Source: Trissonchulus latispiculum (Eukaryota; Nematoda; Enoplea; Enoplida; Ironidae). Taken from it: a stretch of DNA of 64,000 nt. The DNA lies in NCBI GenBank assembly GCA_030248195.1, contig JASAND010023977.1, forward strand, positions 1 to 64,000, in the 5' to 3' direction. Of this stretch, positions 1-9,299 are shown piece by piece (the first letter of the stretch is position 1; each line of letters starts with the position of its first letter). A model generated the notes under the pieces. That model did not search any database. It had not been told where the DNA came from and saw nothing but the letters and a program-made list of their open reading frames with translations. The position numbers and the translations under genes are program-made.

Positions 1-1471
1 TGTCAGGGTTATGGCACAAACGGTAAAGGGGGTATAGGACATCCGGTGAGGTGCTCGTTCCTGCTCTTCGGGGGTTATGGGAATCCAGTCGGGAAAGACT
101 CGTCCAGCACTACATTGCAGTTTTTCCAGGGCGGTATTCGACTTCGTAGTCGAATTCCATAAGGCCGAGGGCATACTTGGCGACCTCCCCTTGACCTTGC
201 TGCTTATAATTATTCAGGATATACTGGACGGCCTGGTTATCCGTACGTATAAGGAACTTTTGGATGGTAAGGTAGTGCCGGAATTTGCGACGGGCCCACA
301 AGGCGCCTGTCCCTTCCAGCTTATTGATATCGTAGTTCTTTTCGGCGGGGGAAGGGCGCGGCTAGCATAAGCCACGGGGCGTTCCTTTAACGTACGGGGG
401 CCGTTGGGGTTTTTAGCGGACCGGGGGACGGAGACTCGTTGTTCTAGTACAGCGCCTAGCCCACTGTAACTAGCGTCAACGGATACGATAAACTGCCTTT
501 CAAAATCGGGGAACGCCAGGACAGGGCTTGGGGGGGTTGGGTCTTAAGGGTCTCGAAGGCTTCTTCCTCTCCTCTAAACACCACAAAGGGGCGTTCTTCT
601 TGAGAGGTTGGGGGGGGGTGTGGGTAAGGGGGAAAAATTCGAAAGAAAACGGGCAGTGGTGCCCGCCACCCCAGGAAAGGACTTCACTCCTGTGACGTCC
701 TGGGGGGGTTGGAGTTTGGTGACGGCGGACACCTTGTCGGGATCGACGCTAACGCCGTTGCGTCCGACGTGTCGTGCAAGGGAGGGGATGGGAGTGGGGG
801 CTAGCACTGCTCTTTTTTCTATGTAGGGCGTTTTCCCTTTTCTCGCAGTTGTGGTCTGAAGGGTGTGGATATTGGACATGGGGTCAGTGGAGGGGATGAG
901 AACGTCGTCAATATAGACGGGGAGGTCGGTGAGGACTTTCTCCATAATCCTCTGGAAGGTAGCCGGGGCGTTACATAATCCGAAGGGCATAACATTCATA
1001 TGGAACGGGCCCATATGAGGAAACAAAAGGCGGTTTTTTCGCGGTGTTCGGGGTAGACCTCCACCTGCCAGTACCCGGCGGCTAGGTCAATGGTGGAAAA
1101 GATATTCGCACCCTGCAATTGGTCGAGAATTTCATCGATTTTGGGGAGGGGGTAATTATCTTTCTTCGTGATTTTATTGAGGCGGCGGTAATCGATGACA
1201 AGACGGGTAGACCCGTCCTTTTCCCGACCAAAATGCAGGGTGAGGACCAGGGGGAAGTGGAGGGGGGAGCACACGCCCTCGTCGAGCATGGCTTTAATGT
1301 GTTTCTCAATCTCGGCCTTGTCCTTCGGATTATTTCGGTACGCCCGGCTTTTGGTGGGGCCCTCCTTGCCGGTATCTATGATGGGCTGGTCCCTTTCGTC
1401 CGGGGGGGTTTGGGGGGGGGGTAAAATATCAAAATACTCGAGAGGGGGGCGTTTAAGGGCGTTTATAATGT
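1..1471 (-). pseudogene. pol: pol fragment: reverse transcriptase and RNase H, frameshifted
   Basis: Conserved Gypsy pol blocks are readable on the minus strand but scattered over several frames. About 1300-1030 encodes the RT start, with KDGSTRLVIDYRRLNKIT and the STIDLAAGYWQ block. About 1020-890 encodes MPFGLCNAPATFQ and the catalytic YIDD. About 520-450 encodes the RNase H start, IVSVDASYSGLGAVL. About 260-100 encodes RTDNQAVQYIL and FDYEVEYRPGK. RT copies the element RNA and RNase H removes the template. Frame changes fall around 1470-1510, 1200-1250, 1020 and 850-560, several next to G or T homopolymers. Either the copy is decayed or the assembly has homopolymer errors. Integrase is not present in the window. 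Confidence 0.8.
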
Positions 1472-4400
1472 TTATTGGGGGGGTACGGGGGAACCAATTT
1501 TTTTTTGGATGAATTGGCTTGTTCCTTTTTTGAGGAGGGGTTGGGGAAGCATAGTGTCTGCCGAGTAATGCAGGTCATTAAACCCGCGCAGACCCTGCTC
1601 TGAGGGGAGAGGGGCTGGATCCAATTGTTCAGAGGTACTGGGTTGGGGTGGGTTTGCCTCCAACTGTTCCTGGGAAGGGGCATCCGGCAGGAAAAATTCG
1701 TCTGCCGGGGGTTCCGAGGCATCTGCAAAGAGGACCTCGGCTCCCGTCATCTCCTCGAGGTGGCAAGTCAGGGGGTCAGTATTCAGGGAAGGGGTAGTGG
1801 GGACAACTTCGGCTTCCGAAGTTGTCTGGGGAAGTTGCAGGCAATAGATAGTGGGGTCAACCCACTTTACCGGGGAATGATCGGGTTCCATCATATCCGT
1901 GGGGTCCGGTGTACCTCCGGGCAAAAATCTGTCCTTTTCACTGGGGTAGGGTAGGGGAGAGGGAGGGCTACACTGGGCTGCCCGTATAGCCGGATGGTCT
2001 GTCCAGGATTGCAGACTGTCCTGGAGTTGGAGTAGGTTCACCCCCCATTCCGTCGCATACTGACGTCCGTCAGCCTCCTGAATGGGGGTGATGGGCTCGG
2101 CCTCGCCGAGGGACAGATTTTTAGGGAGGTCAACCAGACAGTCGTGGGGGTTATAGACACGGATATAGGTGACCTTGTCCGACGTTTCGAGGACACCAGG
2201 GACAGGGTAGACCTCATACCGCTCCATAAGTTCCGGGTCGGGTTCAAAAAGAACTGCTTGGTAGCAGTTGGGTTGCTTTGCGCCGTCGACAAGACAGCGC
2301 ACGGGGACCATAGCTTCAGACCGGGGTTGTAGGGTTTTCTTCTCCCTCATACAGAAGAAAACGCTAAGGGCGGTCTGAATGCTAAACTTGTTAGCCAGGG
2401 CCTGTAGTTCTTCCGGGGTCAGGAGGGGCGTCTCCCAGTAAGGAGTTCGGAGGGAGTGGGTTTTTGGGATAATGGACCAGTCGGCTCTTTCCAGGAAGTC
2501 ATAACCAATTATGACGTCCTGGTGTAACCCTTGGGTTACATGGAAGGTGAAACTGAATTTATGGTTATTGCAAACAAAAGGGAGTTCGCAAGAGCCGACT
2601 ATTTGGAGGGTGGACCCCGCTGCGGCAGTGGACACTTTGGCCACCGTCGCAGTGTCCAGGGAAAGGGAAAGGATACCCGAGGCATTTACGCGGTCGAAAA
2701 ATGCCTTGGATATGAGGCAAATATTGGCCCCGGAGTCTACAAGGGCAATGGCTTTGACCCCGGACACACTCACCAGGATTAGGGGGCTTTTCCGCAGAGC
2801 AATACGGGAGCATTGCGACGCGAAAAAGGACGTATTGCCCATCAAAACGGCTTGGACCGCTTCTCTGATGGGATTAGGGGGCGGGCTTTTGGGTGGTGAG
2901 GCGTCCAAGGTTTGCGCCTCCTCCTCCAAACATTGCGTTGGGTCCGGAGGAAGCGAAGGGGGCGGGGTTTTTTCGGGGGATCTGGGTTGGGTAGGAGAAA
3001 TGGGTTTTTCGGATTGAGAGGGGGCTTCCCCCTCAGAAAGGGACCGTTTATGGGTAGGGGACCGGGTTTTCTTCGATTTTGGAGCGGTCTTATTGGTCGT
3101 GGGGTCGGACTGAGGGCGCTGAGGTTGAGGTAGAGGGTCAGCCCAAATGGACATATTGGGGAGACGGAGTTGGCCAGATGCTTCCAGCTCCTCCGTCCGG
3201 CGGCGGTCCATGGCCATGAAGTCGAAGAGCAAGTTCTCGAACTCGTCGACTTTCCTGCGGACCTGGGTCATGGTGGTGTGGAAGTCTTCGTTAGCCTTTC
3301 TAATGGCGTGGCCAACGGAGGTTAACACTTCATTTTGAGCTGCCTCAACCTCATTCAGCTCCTCGCGGACTTCCTGGAACATGTCACCCAATTCGAAATA
3401 GGGTGCCCACTGTTCCGGGGTAAAGGGGTTGGCCGAGGTTGCGGTTGGGGGGACAGAATCGTGACGGGCGCTTTTGGAATGGCGGGGGGCGAGCCGCCAC
3501 GAATTGTCCCCTTTATTCCGCAAGAGGCGGATGGGGTCAGGGTTTGTTCCAGAGGGGGCGTCGTCAAGGTTACGTAGGTTACGTAACCGGGAGGCAAGGG
3601 TATCATTATCCAGGGAAGTAGGTACGTCCTGGTGCTGCGAAGCGCTGGGGGGGTTTTGCCGACCGGAAGTGGACGGCAAGATCTCCCCAGGGCTTTGTTG
3701 GAAGTTAGGGGGGGAATGGGTACGTACGTCATCGGATATACGTACGTTTTTCCGGTTTTGTCTGGAAAGGGGTGGGGTAGTCAGCAGTGGATCCTTTAGG
3801 GGAGGGACGTTGTCGATGAGATCCACTTGGATCTTCTTCGTCGCTTTCTGAGGTTTATAGGAATGCCGGGCGGGTTTCCACTGCCGACTTTTAACCCGCT
3901 TATCACTCAACAGCACCAGATTTGCCCCGGTAAGAGGCGGGTGAAAGGTCGAGGGAGAATAGGAATCATGATGGAAATCATGATTCTCTTGCTGGGGTGG
4001 GGTTAGAGGGAGTCTGGCATGGTCCAAGACTGAGGTCGGCAGGGGGTTTGAGGGAGTTTTGGCGTGGTCCAAAACTGGGATCGGCGGGTCAGTTTGGGTG
4101 GGGGCGGACGAAGGTGGCCTTTTGCGAGACTGGTCTCCCCCGTCTCCAAAAGGTTTCACCTGTTTCCGCCACCGATTCCAAAACTTATAGGGACGGGTAT
4201 TACCTTCCTTATCCCTGATAAGGTTCCCGCCGCCGGGGTACCCACCATTGGCCATGACCAAATCGTGGGAGGGAAACCAGACCTGACGACGCTTCTTCTG
4301 ACGCTTCCTTCGGATGCAATATTTGCAACTGGGGTTGTTGCAAATCTCCTGGTATTGGGCGGACACAGCCTGAAGGCCCATGGTCTGTTTCCATTCAGAC

Positions 4401-4750
4401 CAGAACCAGTTGGGGCGGAGCAGGCCATTACCGTATCGGACGGAATCCCCGCCGCCGGGGAATCCTCCGTACATGTTGACCAGCTCCTCTGTGGGCCTCC
4501 ACTGACAAACCCTGACCTGCTTGGGTTCCAGAAAGGAAAGGCTACGTCGGACAGGGTAGGGGGGTTCAGCAATATGGTCGAACAGACTAGGCAGTCCGCT
4601 CTTGGGGGGAGGGGACGGGGTATAATCCGTTGAACAAGAGGATCCAGATAGGGAGTCTGTTCGGTAAAATTCAGGGGGAGGGGCTGAGGGGTTAGGTTCA
4701 TGGGCGTTTGGGTTAGATGAGGGGGGATTATTAGTAAAGGCGAGGACCAT
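1472..4750 (-). CDS. retrotransposon ORF2: retroviral-type aspartic protease with novel N-terminal region
   Basis: 1092 codons from ATG at 4750. Residues 1-75 are proline/serine-rich. Residues about 82-122 and 156-196 are two copies of an unrecognised motif (W-x-P, then GG[FY]PGGG, then RP..FW..W[KR]KQ), separated by a CNNPSCKYC cysteine cluster and a basic patch. Residues about 445-520 look like a coiled coil (EVREELNEVEAAQNEV). A basic, proline-rich stretch follows. Around residue 670 is the aspartic protease active site ALVDSGANICLIS, followed by the family's usual hydrophobic strands and DVIIGYDFLE. The frame closes just before RT, so RT would be reached by frameshift or has been separated by an indel at the T/G runs near 1470-1510. 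ORF2 is in a different frame from gag and its ATG lies 41 bases past the gag stop; the frame stays open for some codons upstream of that ATG, so entry by frameshift is possible. Confidence 0.8.
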   Translation of the reverse strand: MVLAFTNNPPSSNPNAHEPNPSAPPPEFYRTDSLSGSSCSTDYTPSPPPKSGLPSLFDHIAEPPYPVRRSLSFLEPKQVRVCQWRPTEELVNMYGGFPGGGDSVRYGNGLLRPNWFWSEWKQTMGLQAVSAQYQEICNNPSCKYCIRRKRQKKRRQVWFPSHDLVMANGGYPGGGNLIRDKEGNTRPYKFWNRWRKQVKPFGDGGDQSRKRPPSSAPTQTDPPIPVLDHAKTPSNPLPTSVLDHARLPLTPPQQENHDFHHDSYSPSTFHPPLTGANLVLLSDKRVKSRQWKPARHSYKPQKATKKIQVDLIDNVPPLKDPLLTTPPLSRQNRKNVRISDDVRTHSPPNFQQSPGEILPSTSGRQNPPSASQHQDVPTSLDNDTLASRLRNLRNLDDAPSGTNPDPIRLLRNKGDNSWRLAPRHSKSARHDSVPPTATSANPFTPEQWAPYFELGDMFQEVREELNEVEAAQNEVLTSVGHAIRKANEDFHTTMTQVRRKVDEFENLLFDFMAMDRRRTEELEASGQLRLPNMSIWADPLPQPQRPQSDPTTNKTAPKSKKTRSPTHKRSLSEGEAPSQSEKPISPTQPRSPEKTPPPSLPPDPTQCLEEEAQTLDASPPKSPPPNPIREAVQAVLMGNTSFFASQCSRIALRKSPLILVSVSGVKAIALVDSGANICLISKAFFDRVNASGILSLSLDTATVAKVSTAAAGSTLQIVGSCELPFVCNNHKFSFTFHVTQGLHQDVIIGYDFLERADWSIIPKTHSLRTPYWETPLLTPEELQALANKFSIQTALSVFFCMREKKTLQPRSEAMVPVRCLVDGAKQPNCYQAVLFEPDPELMERYEVYPVPGVLETSDKVTYIRVYNPHDCLVDLPKNLSLGEAEPITPIQEADGRQYATEWGVNLLQLQDSLQSWTDHPAIRAAQCSPPSPLPYPSEKDRFLPGGTPDPTDMMEPDHSPVKWVDPTIYCLQLPQTTSEAEVVPTTPSLNTDPLTCHLEEMTGAEVLFADASEPPADEFFLPDAPSQEQLEANPPQPSTSEQLDPAPLPSEQGLRGFNDLHYSADTMLPQPLLKKGTSQFIQKKIGSPVPPQ

Positions 4751-4791
4751 ATTTACAGCATAGGAGGGTTGCCGGGGGCGCCCTCCTGGGT

Positions 4792-7053
4792 TTACTGAGG
4801 ACGCCCCTGGTTGGCGTTTCCCTGGTTCTGAAAAAGGCCAGGGGGTCTCTGGCTCCTGGGTGGGGGTGGGAGGTCGTTCTGGGCACCTCCTTGTTGGTCA
4901 GGGGGTTGGGACGGGTTCAGCGGCTGATCCGTGACAGCCACCTTAGGGTTACTCAACATACGTAAAAAGCCGGGGTGGTTTGGACCCAGGTTCTGGACTG
5001 CTCGGATCCGGTCAGGGCATTGCATCCAGCCATGCCCTTCCTTAACACACCAGAAGCACAATCTAGGTCCGTATGGCCTCTGGTTGGGGTTATTGGGCCG
5101 GGGACCAGAGTTGGAGGGATAATTATAGCCAGACCTATAATTAGAGTTGGGACGAGGGTTCTGAGATCGGGGAAAGCGGGGCTGTTGGTATTGGGCTCGA
5201 GCTTGAGGGGGGTAGGGCGGTGCCATACGCATTTCTGCTGCATAGGCCTCTCGCTCCGGGGAATTTGGGGGGTAATCAAGGTAATCGGGGTCTTCAAAAG
5301 GGTCGTCATAAGCTCGAGCCACAAAGGCTAGGGGCGGGGTTTCTTCCTCCATGGCCCGCTCGACGGACTGGACAATAAGCAGAGCTCGGTCAATCATGGA
5401 ACTCTGCTCATTTTGGGGCCAATAGGACATTTCGGCTAGCTGACCAGCCACCCGGACCCTGAGGGCTTCCCTCAGACCGGATTTGAACTGTTCAGCCATT
5501 TTCCGGTCACGTTCCCGGATACCAGCGGAGGGGAAGGCTTTTACCGCCAAAAGTCGGAGGGCCGTTACGTACTGGTGGGCTTTTTCCGAGGGTTGTTGCC
5601 TTCGGCGGTAAAATTGGTCGGCATACTGCTCGACCGTTGTGGGGATGGGCTCGTACAATTGTTTCAAAATGTCCACCAGTTTCTCGAAGGAATCGGGTAG
5701 GTTCGGGCCATGGAGGGCTTCCTTGACGGAATCGTCAAGGAACTGCCACAGAATTCGGTGGAGGAGGTGGGGAGGGACTTCATGGACACGAGCCGTGTCC
5801 TTGAAGTTAGAAATCCAGGTCGTGAACTTGATCTGGCTCTGGGGGCCTAGGAATGGTTTCGTTCCCTTAAAGGCCTTTAGGTACTCAGCCACGTGTCGCG
5901 CCGTGGACAGGTTGGACTGCTCCACCTGGGCTTCCCTGGTGTGCAGTCGGGGGTCAGGGCGTCTCCGGGAAAAGGGAGGGCGGGTAGGTCGGTTAGCCCG
6001 AGTATCGCTTTGGGCCCGGGGGCGAAATGGGAATGTGGGGCCATCGTCACCGGATTCCGAGTCGGATGACGGCGGAGAATCGCCGTGGGGAGGGGTTGGA
6101 CGGCTAGGGGGCTGCCCCCTCGTCCTTGGTTCGGGTGGGGGTTTCACGTCGGAATCCTCTTCGATGGCCGCCACAATCTCGAGGAATTCTGTATAAACCC
6201 TGGGATGGTTTTGATACAGAAAAACCCACATTTCCCGGGTCATATGGCGTACCTGCTGGGCCAGGACCGACTTACCAATCTGGTCGTCGAGGTCTTCATA
6301 AGGGGTTCTATGCGTAGGTGGGGCCCAGCCAGGACACGCCGGAACTTTGGGACAAAAACCCAGAGCGGGTTTTTTCTTGGGTTGGGGCTTTCCGGACGGC
6401 TGTTCCAGGGGAGTGGGATTGGGGGGTGGGGCTGAATCTGCTGAATTTCCGGAGGTAGAGGGGTAGGACCCCTGTGAGGCCAGGGGGGGCGTCCCATCGT
6501 CATAATTCTGACGGTTCCGTAGATCACCCGACTTGTCCCACATCAAGCCGGATGAGGGAGAGGCCAGGCCCCAGTGCTGGCTAGACCGGCGATTTTGGGA
6601 TTTTTGAGCTCCCTCCGAGGTAGCTCTGGGTCGGGTAAGGGTGGGCATGGATTTTCTCACTCGTGATTGGGCGGGGCCCGAATCAGTGAGACGATCAAAA
6701 ATGGGGTTTTTAGGGTTAGGGGCGTCGCCGATCAGCCGGGCCAGCTGCTCTTGGTATTTTTTCCACTGGCTTCGGGTACGCAATTTATCTTCTTCACTGG
6801 GGTCGGAACCGTCCAGATGGACCGTGGAATCGTGACGGGAGGGGCTTCCTCTACCTCCGTCCTGGGGGGAGTCCGACGAGGGGTGTAGATCGTCCTCGGG
6901 ACTCAGTCCTGACCCGAGGCGGATGCGAACAGAAGATCCGTGCTGCCCAGAACTTCCGCCCACGGCCCCAAGATCAGGAGGGGGAGGGTCAGGAGATCGG
7001 GCCACTCTGGGTTTACTGTCAAAGGGGTCATCGTCAGGGAGGTGATTATCCAT
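4792..7053 (-). CDS. gag: retrotransposon Gag polyprotein (capsid and nucleocapsid)
   Basis: About 753 codons from the first ATG, at 7053 (MDNHLPDDDPFD); the frame is also open three codons upstream but starts there with TTG. The N-terminal half is acidic, then serine/proline-rich and disordered. The central part (start LSTARHVAEYLKAFKG) is a retrotransposon Gag capsid-like helical domain with W-x-F and L-x-x-LYEP type positions. Near the C-terminus is one CCHC zinc knuckle, CFWCVKEGHGWMQC, expected to bind the element RNA. A QRPPGLFQNQGN tail ends the protein. Gag forms the particle in which reverse transcription takes place. The ORF is uninterrupted, unlike pol. Assignment is by domain layout and position upstream of protease and RT. 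Confidence 0.85.
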   Translation of the reverse strand: MDNHLPDDDPFDSKPRVARSPDPPPPDLGAVGGSSGQHGSSVRIRLGSGLSPEDDLHPSSDSPQDGGRGSPSRHDSTVHLDGSDPSEEDKLRTRSQWKKYQEQLARLIGDAPNPKNPIFDRLTDSGPAQSRVRKSMPTLTRPRATSEGAQKSQNRRSSQHWGLASPSSGLMWDKSGDLRNRQNYDDGTPPLASQGSYPSTSGNSADSAPPPNPTPLEQPSGKPQPKKKPALGFCPKVPACPGWAPPTHRTPYEDLDDQIGKSVLAQQVRHMTREMWVFLYQNHPRVYTEFLEIVAAIEEDSDVKPPPEPRTRGQPPSRPTPPHGDSPPSSDSESGDDGPTFPFRPRAQSDTRANRPTRPPFSRRRPDPRLHTREAQVEQSNLSTARHVAEYLKAFKGTKPFLGPQSQIKFTTWISNFKDTARVHEVPPHLLHRILWQFLDDSVKEALHGPNLPDSFEKLVDILKQLYEPIPTTVEQYADQFYRRRQQPSEKAHQYVTALRLLAVKAFPSAGIRERDRKMAEQFKSGLREALRVRVAGQLAEMSYWPQNEQSSMIDRALLIVQSVERAMEEETPPLAFVARAYDDPFEDPDYLDYPPNSPEREAYAAEMRMAPPYPPQARAQYQQPRFPRSQNPRPNSNYRSGYNYPSNSGPRPNNPNQRPYGPRLCFWCVKEGHGWMQCPDRIRAVQNLGPNHPGFLRMLSNPKVAVTDQPLNPSQPPDQQGGAQNDLPPPPRSQRPPGLFQNQGNANQGRPQ

Positions 7054-7097
7054 TATTAACAAAACACAAGAAAAAAAAACAAAACACTTACCGAGTT

Positions 7098-7175
7098 AGT
7101 TATATACGTATATCAAAAATTTGGGCAGAACTTGGGGACAAAAAGGGGCTTTTGAGACGATATACGTATATAACT
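7098..7175. repeat. perfect 17-bp inverted repeat upstream of gag
   Basis: AGTTATATACGTATATC at 7098-7114 is repeated in exact inverse at 7159-7175 with a 44-base loop. Each arm is nearly self-palindromic around TATACGTATA. It sits 45 bases upstream of the gag ATG of the minus-strand element, so it could fold in the genomic RNA. Confidence 0.85.
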
Positions 7176-7487
7176 AGGGCGGGTCAGGGGTTTCCAGGCC
7201 AAGGGAACGAAACTCCAATAATACGTACGTATTTCAGGCCAAAATTCGGGGGTTGGGTCGGTCTCCGGATCGACCTGGATTTTCGGGGAATCCGTCCAAG
7301 GGATAGCAGCAATCCACCAATTGGGGCTGACAAGGGCCAACAATACCGGGTTAGATTCCTGGGCGGGTCCTGGAATCTGACCAAATTTTACAAAATTTTA
7401 TAGTTCCCTCCCAAAAATTTTTGGGGTGGGGAGGGGCACTTTGGTATAAATTTAGGGCGGGTAGGGAGTTGCTGGTATAAGTAGGGG

Positions 7488-7523
7488 TAGATTATCACCT
7501 GGCGTGGTCCTGGTGATAATCTA
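7488..7523. repeat. 12-bp perfect inverted repeat in element leader
   Basis: TAGATTATCACC at 7488-7499 pairs with GGTGATAATCTA at 7512-7523 across a 12-base loop. It lies in the non-coding leader/LTR part of the minus-strand element. Confidence 0.8.
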
Positions 7524-7796
7524 AGGGAAAAGTTGGTCTGCCCAACTATAATAAATAAATTTCCAACAGGTAGGAAAAAAATAACACGACACAAAATTAG
7601 GCACGAGAATAAAATAAACACACCACTCGTCCGCAGAAAGGAAAACGGGACTAATAAAATTCACGGGGGATTGACAGGAAGTCAGGCGTCTGACTGGGAC
7701 TTTAAGCGATGCGTGGGCGGACCTTCAAAGGACCCAAGCAAAGTCAGGCGCCTGATAAGGACTCAAGCGGTGCGGGGGCGGGCCAAAAAAGTTAAC

Positions 7797-7842
7797 ACAA
7801 AGGTTTGCAATTGGGAATGACGTCAATTGCAGACCTTTGTGA
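7797..7842. promoter_or_regulatory. 18-bp inverted repeat enclosing a CRE-like TGACGTCA
   Basis: CACAAAGGTTTGCAATTG (7797-7814) and CAATTGCAGACCTTTGTG (7825-7842) are inverse copies with one mismatch. The spacer overlaps TGACGTCA at 7819-7826, the palindrome bound by CREB/ATF-type bZIP proteins. Position in the presumed LTR suggests an enhancer or promoter element; this is inference. Confidence 0.55.
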
Positions 7843-9299
7843 ATCCACACGGGGGGAATGGGTATATGAGACCGGCGAATCCAGTCAATATTAGGGAAAA
7901 TGGATAGGGGGGGAAACTTTACAGGTAGTAGGCAGAGGGAAAAAATAATTTGGGGCTCTAAAAAAAAATTTTTGGACTAGGGGGGGCCTAGAAAAAATTA
8001 ATTTAGGGGGGGAAATAGGAAAAAATATTTCAGGGGGAAAAAAAATAAAAAGGGGAGAGCCTAGAGCTGGCAGCCTAATGTAAAATATGGGGGAGCTAGG
8101 GATTTTAACCGCTGAGCTCAAGCCCCAATTTTACAAGTGGAACCGTGCGCAAGACGCTGACCTGCGACTGCGGGTGGAGATATTTAGTCCAGGCGGCTCT
8201 CTACCACCGACTTGCCTCGCCAAGGGGGAACGGGATAATTTTTGGGGGACGCCAACGGGGCGCCTAGCAAAATTCGGGGACACACACACGCACAAAAAGG
8301 GCTCAGTTATAATACAGCTCCGGGCTACTCCCAGAGCTCTACTTAGCTAATTAAAGAGATCAAGACCTAGTAAAAATTAATAATAAAAGGTTATTAAACA
8401 AGACAACTGGCAGTTTAATGGGTCAATATGGGACAAGGTTACAACAGGAGAGTCCGTCCGGCGGTATCCGGACAAGACAGACAAGGTACAGCGGACTTCC
8501 CGCACAATAACAGAAATAGGGGGCAAGAAAGGGAACAGAGACCAAGGGAAGGGGGACCAGCAACAAATAGGGCGCAGCAACAAATACAATAAAATAGGGG
8601 GAGGGGAAGTTAGCTAAAGGAAGTTAGACCCAAGGAAGGGAAACGGGGGCAACCCCGCTAGTAGGTGGAAAGAGGGAAAGGGGGGTGGTTAGGAGTTAAC
8701 TTTGAAAGAGTAAGCAAAAAGGAAGGGGGGTTAGATCAGGAAAACAATTAGAAAAGGAATTAGAAAAGGGTTTTTAAAGGAAAAAATCAAAGACTGGAAC
8801 TTACTCTTTAGGTGTAGAAAAATGGGGGTGGGGCCCCGATCTCAAAATGAACCGACCGCTCTGTAACTATGAAAACTCCCAACTGACTAAAAGGTGATGT
8901 AATCATTCAAGGAGAATTTTGATATGCGTTGGGAACGGGAGGGTCTATCTTCGCTAAGCCAACACAAAAGGGAAAATATGTGCAATGTTAAGTTTACGCT
9001 CAAAAATAGGTGGTTTTAAATAATTTTCAAGAAGTGAGCATAAAGTTAGCACTGCACAATATTTAGGGGAGGGGTTTACACACAAAATAATACATAATTA
9101 TCGGGCTTCCCAACAATTATAAAATTACAATATTCACGGGGAATTTGGGGGATTTTGGGGGAGTTTTAGGAAAAATAGCGAAAGTGGGAAATAGGAAAGG
9201 ACTTGGAAGGGGGGTGATAACGGGGACGTTATTACCCACATTACACAAGGACCTAATCAAGCACTAAAACTAAAGGAGTATTGAATGTAAAGAACTACA

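Larger units (their letters stand above)
1..9299 (-). mobile_element. Ty3/Gypsy-like LTR retrotransposon, 5' part, runs off left edge
   Basis: Minus-strand element. In its own reading order it has a leader, gag (7053-4792), a long protease ORF (4750-1472), then RT and RNase H down to position 1; integrase and the 3' LTR lie outside the window. The plus strand is strongly G-rich across the whole block and the skew ends near 9.3 kb, where AT-rich host sequence begins. On the minus strand a TGTAGTTC string starts at 9299, like the TGTAGT start of the Gypsy LTR at 16232, so I take it as a candidate 5' LTR start. The inner LTR border and primer-binding site could not be fixed because the second LTR is not in the window. 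Element identity is firm; the right border is tentative. Confidence 0.75.
7054..9299 (-). other. leader and presumed 5' LTR of the minus-strand element
   Basis: No credible coding frame. The plus strand is G- and A-rich (C/T-rich in element orientation). It holds three palindromes (separate entries), and a perfect splice-donor string GTAAGT on the minus strand (plus 7086-7091), 33 bases before the gag ATG. On the minus strand AATAAA lies near 9355, just outside the proposed LTR start. No TGG-type primer site next to a TG..CA end could be chosen with confidence. Confidence 0.4.

Noticed and set aside
2511..3017. 168-codon plus frame and similar plus frames within 1-7 kb
   Set aside because: Antisense shadows of the minus-strand retrotransposon ORFs.
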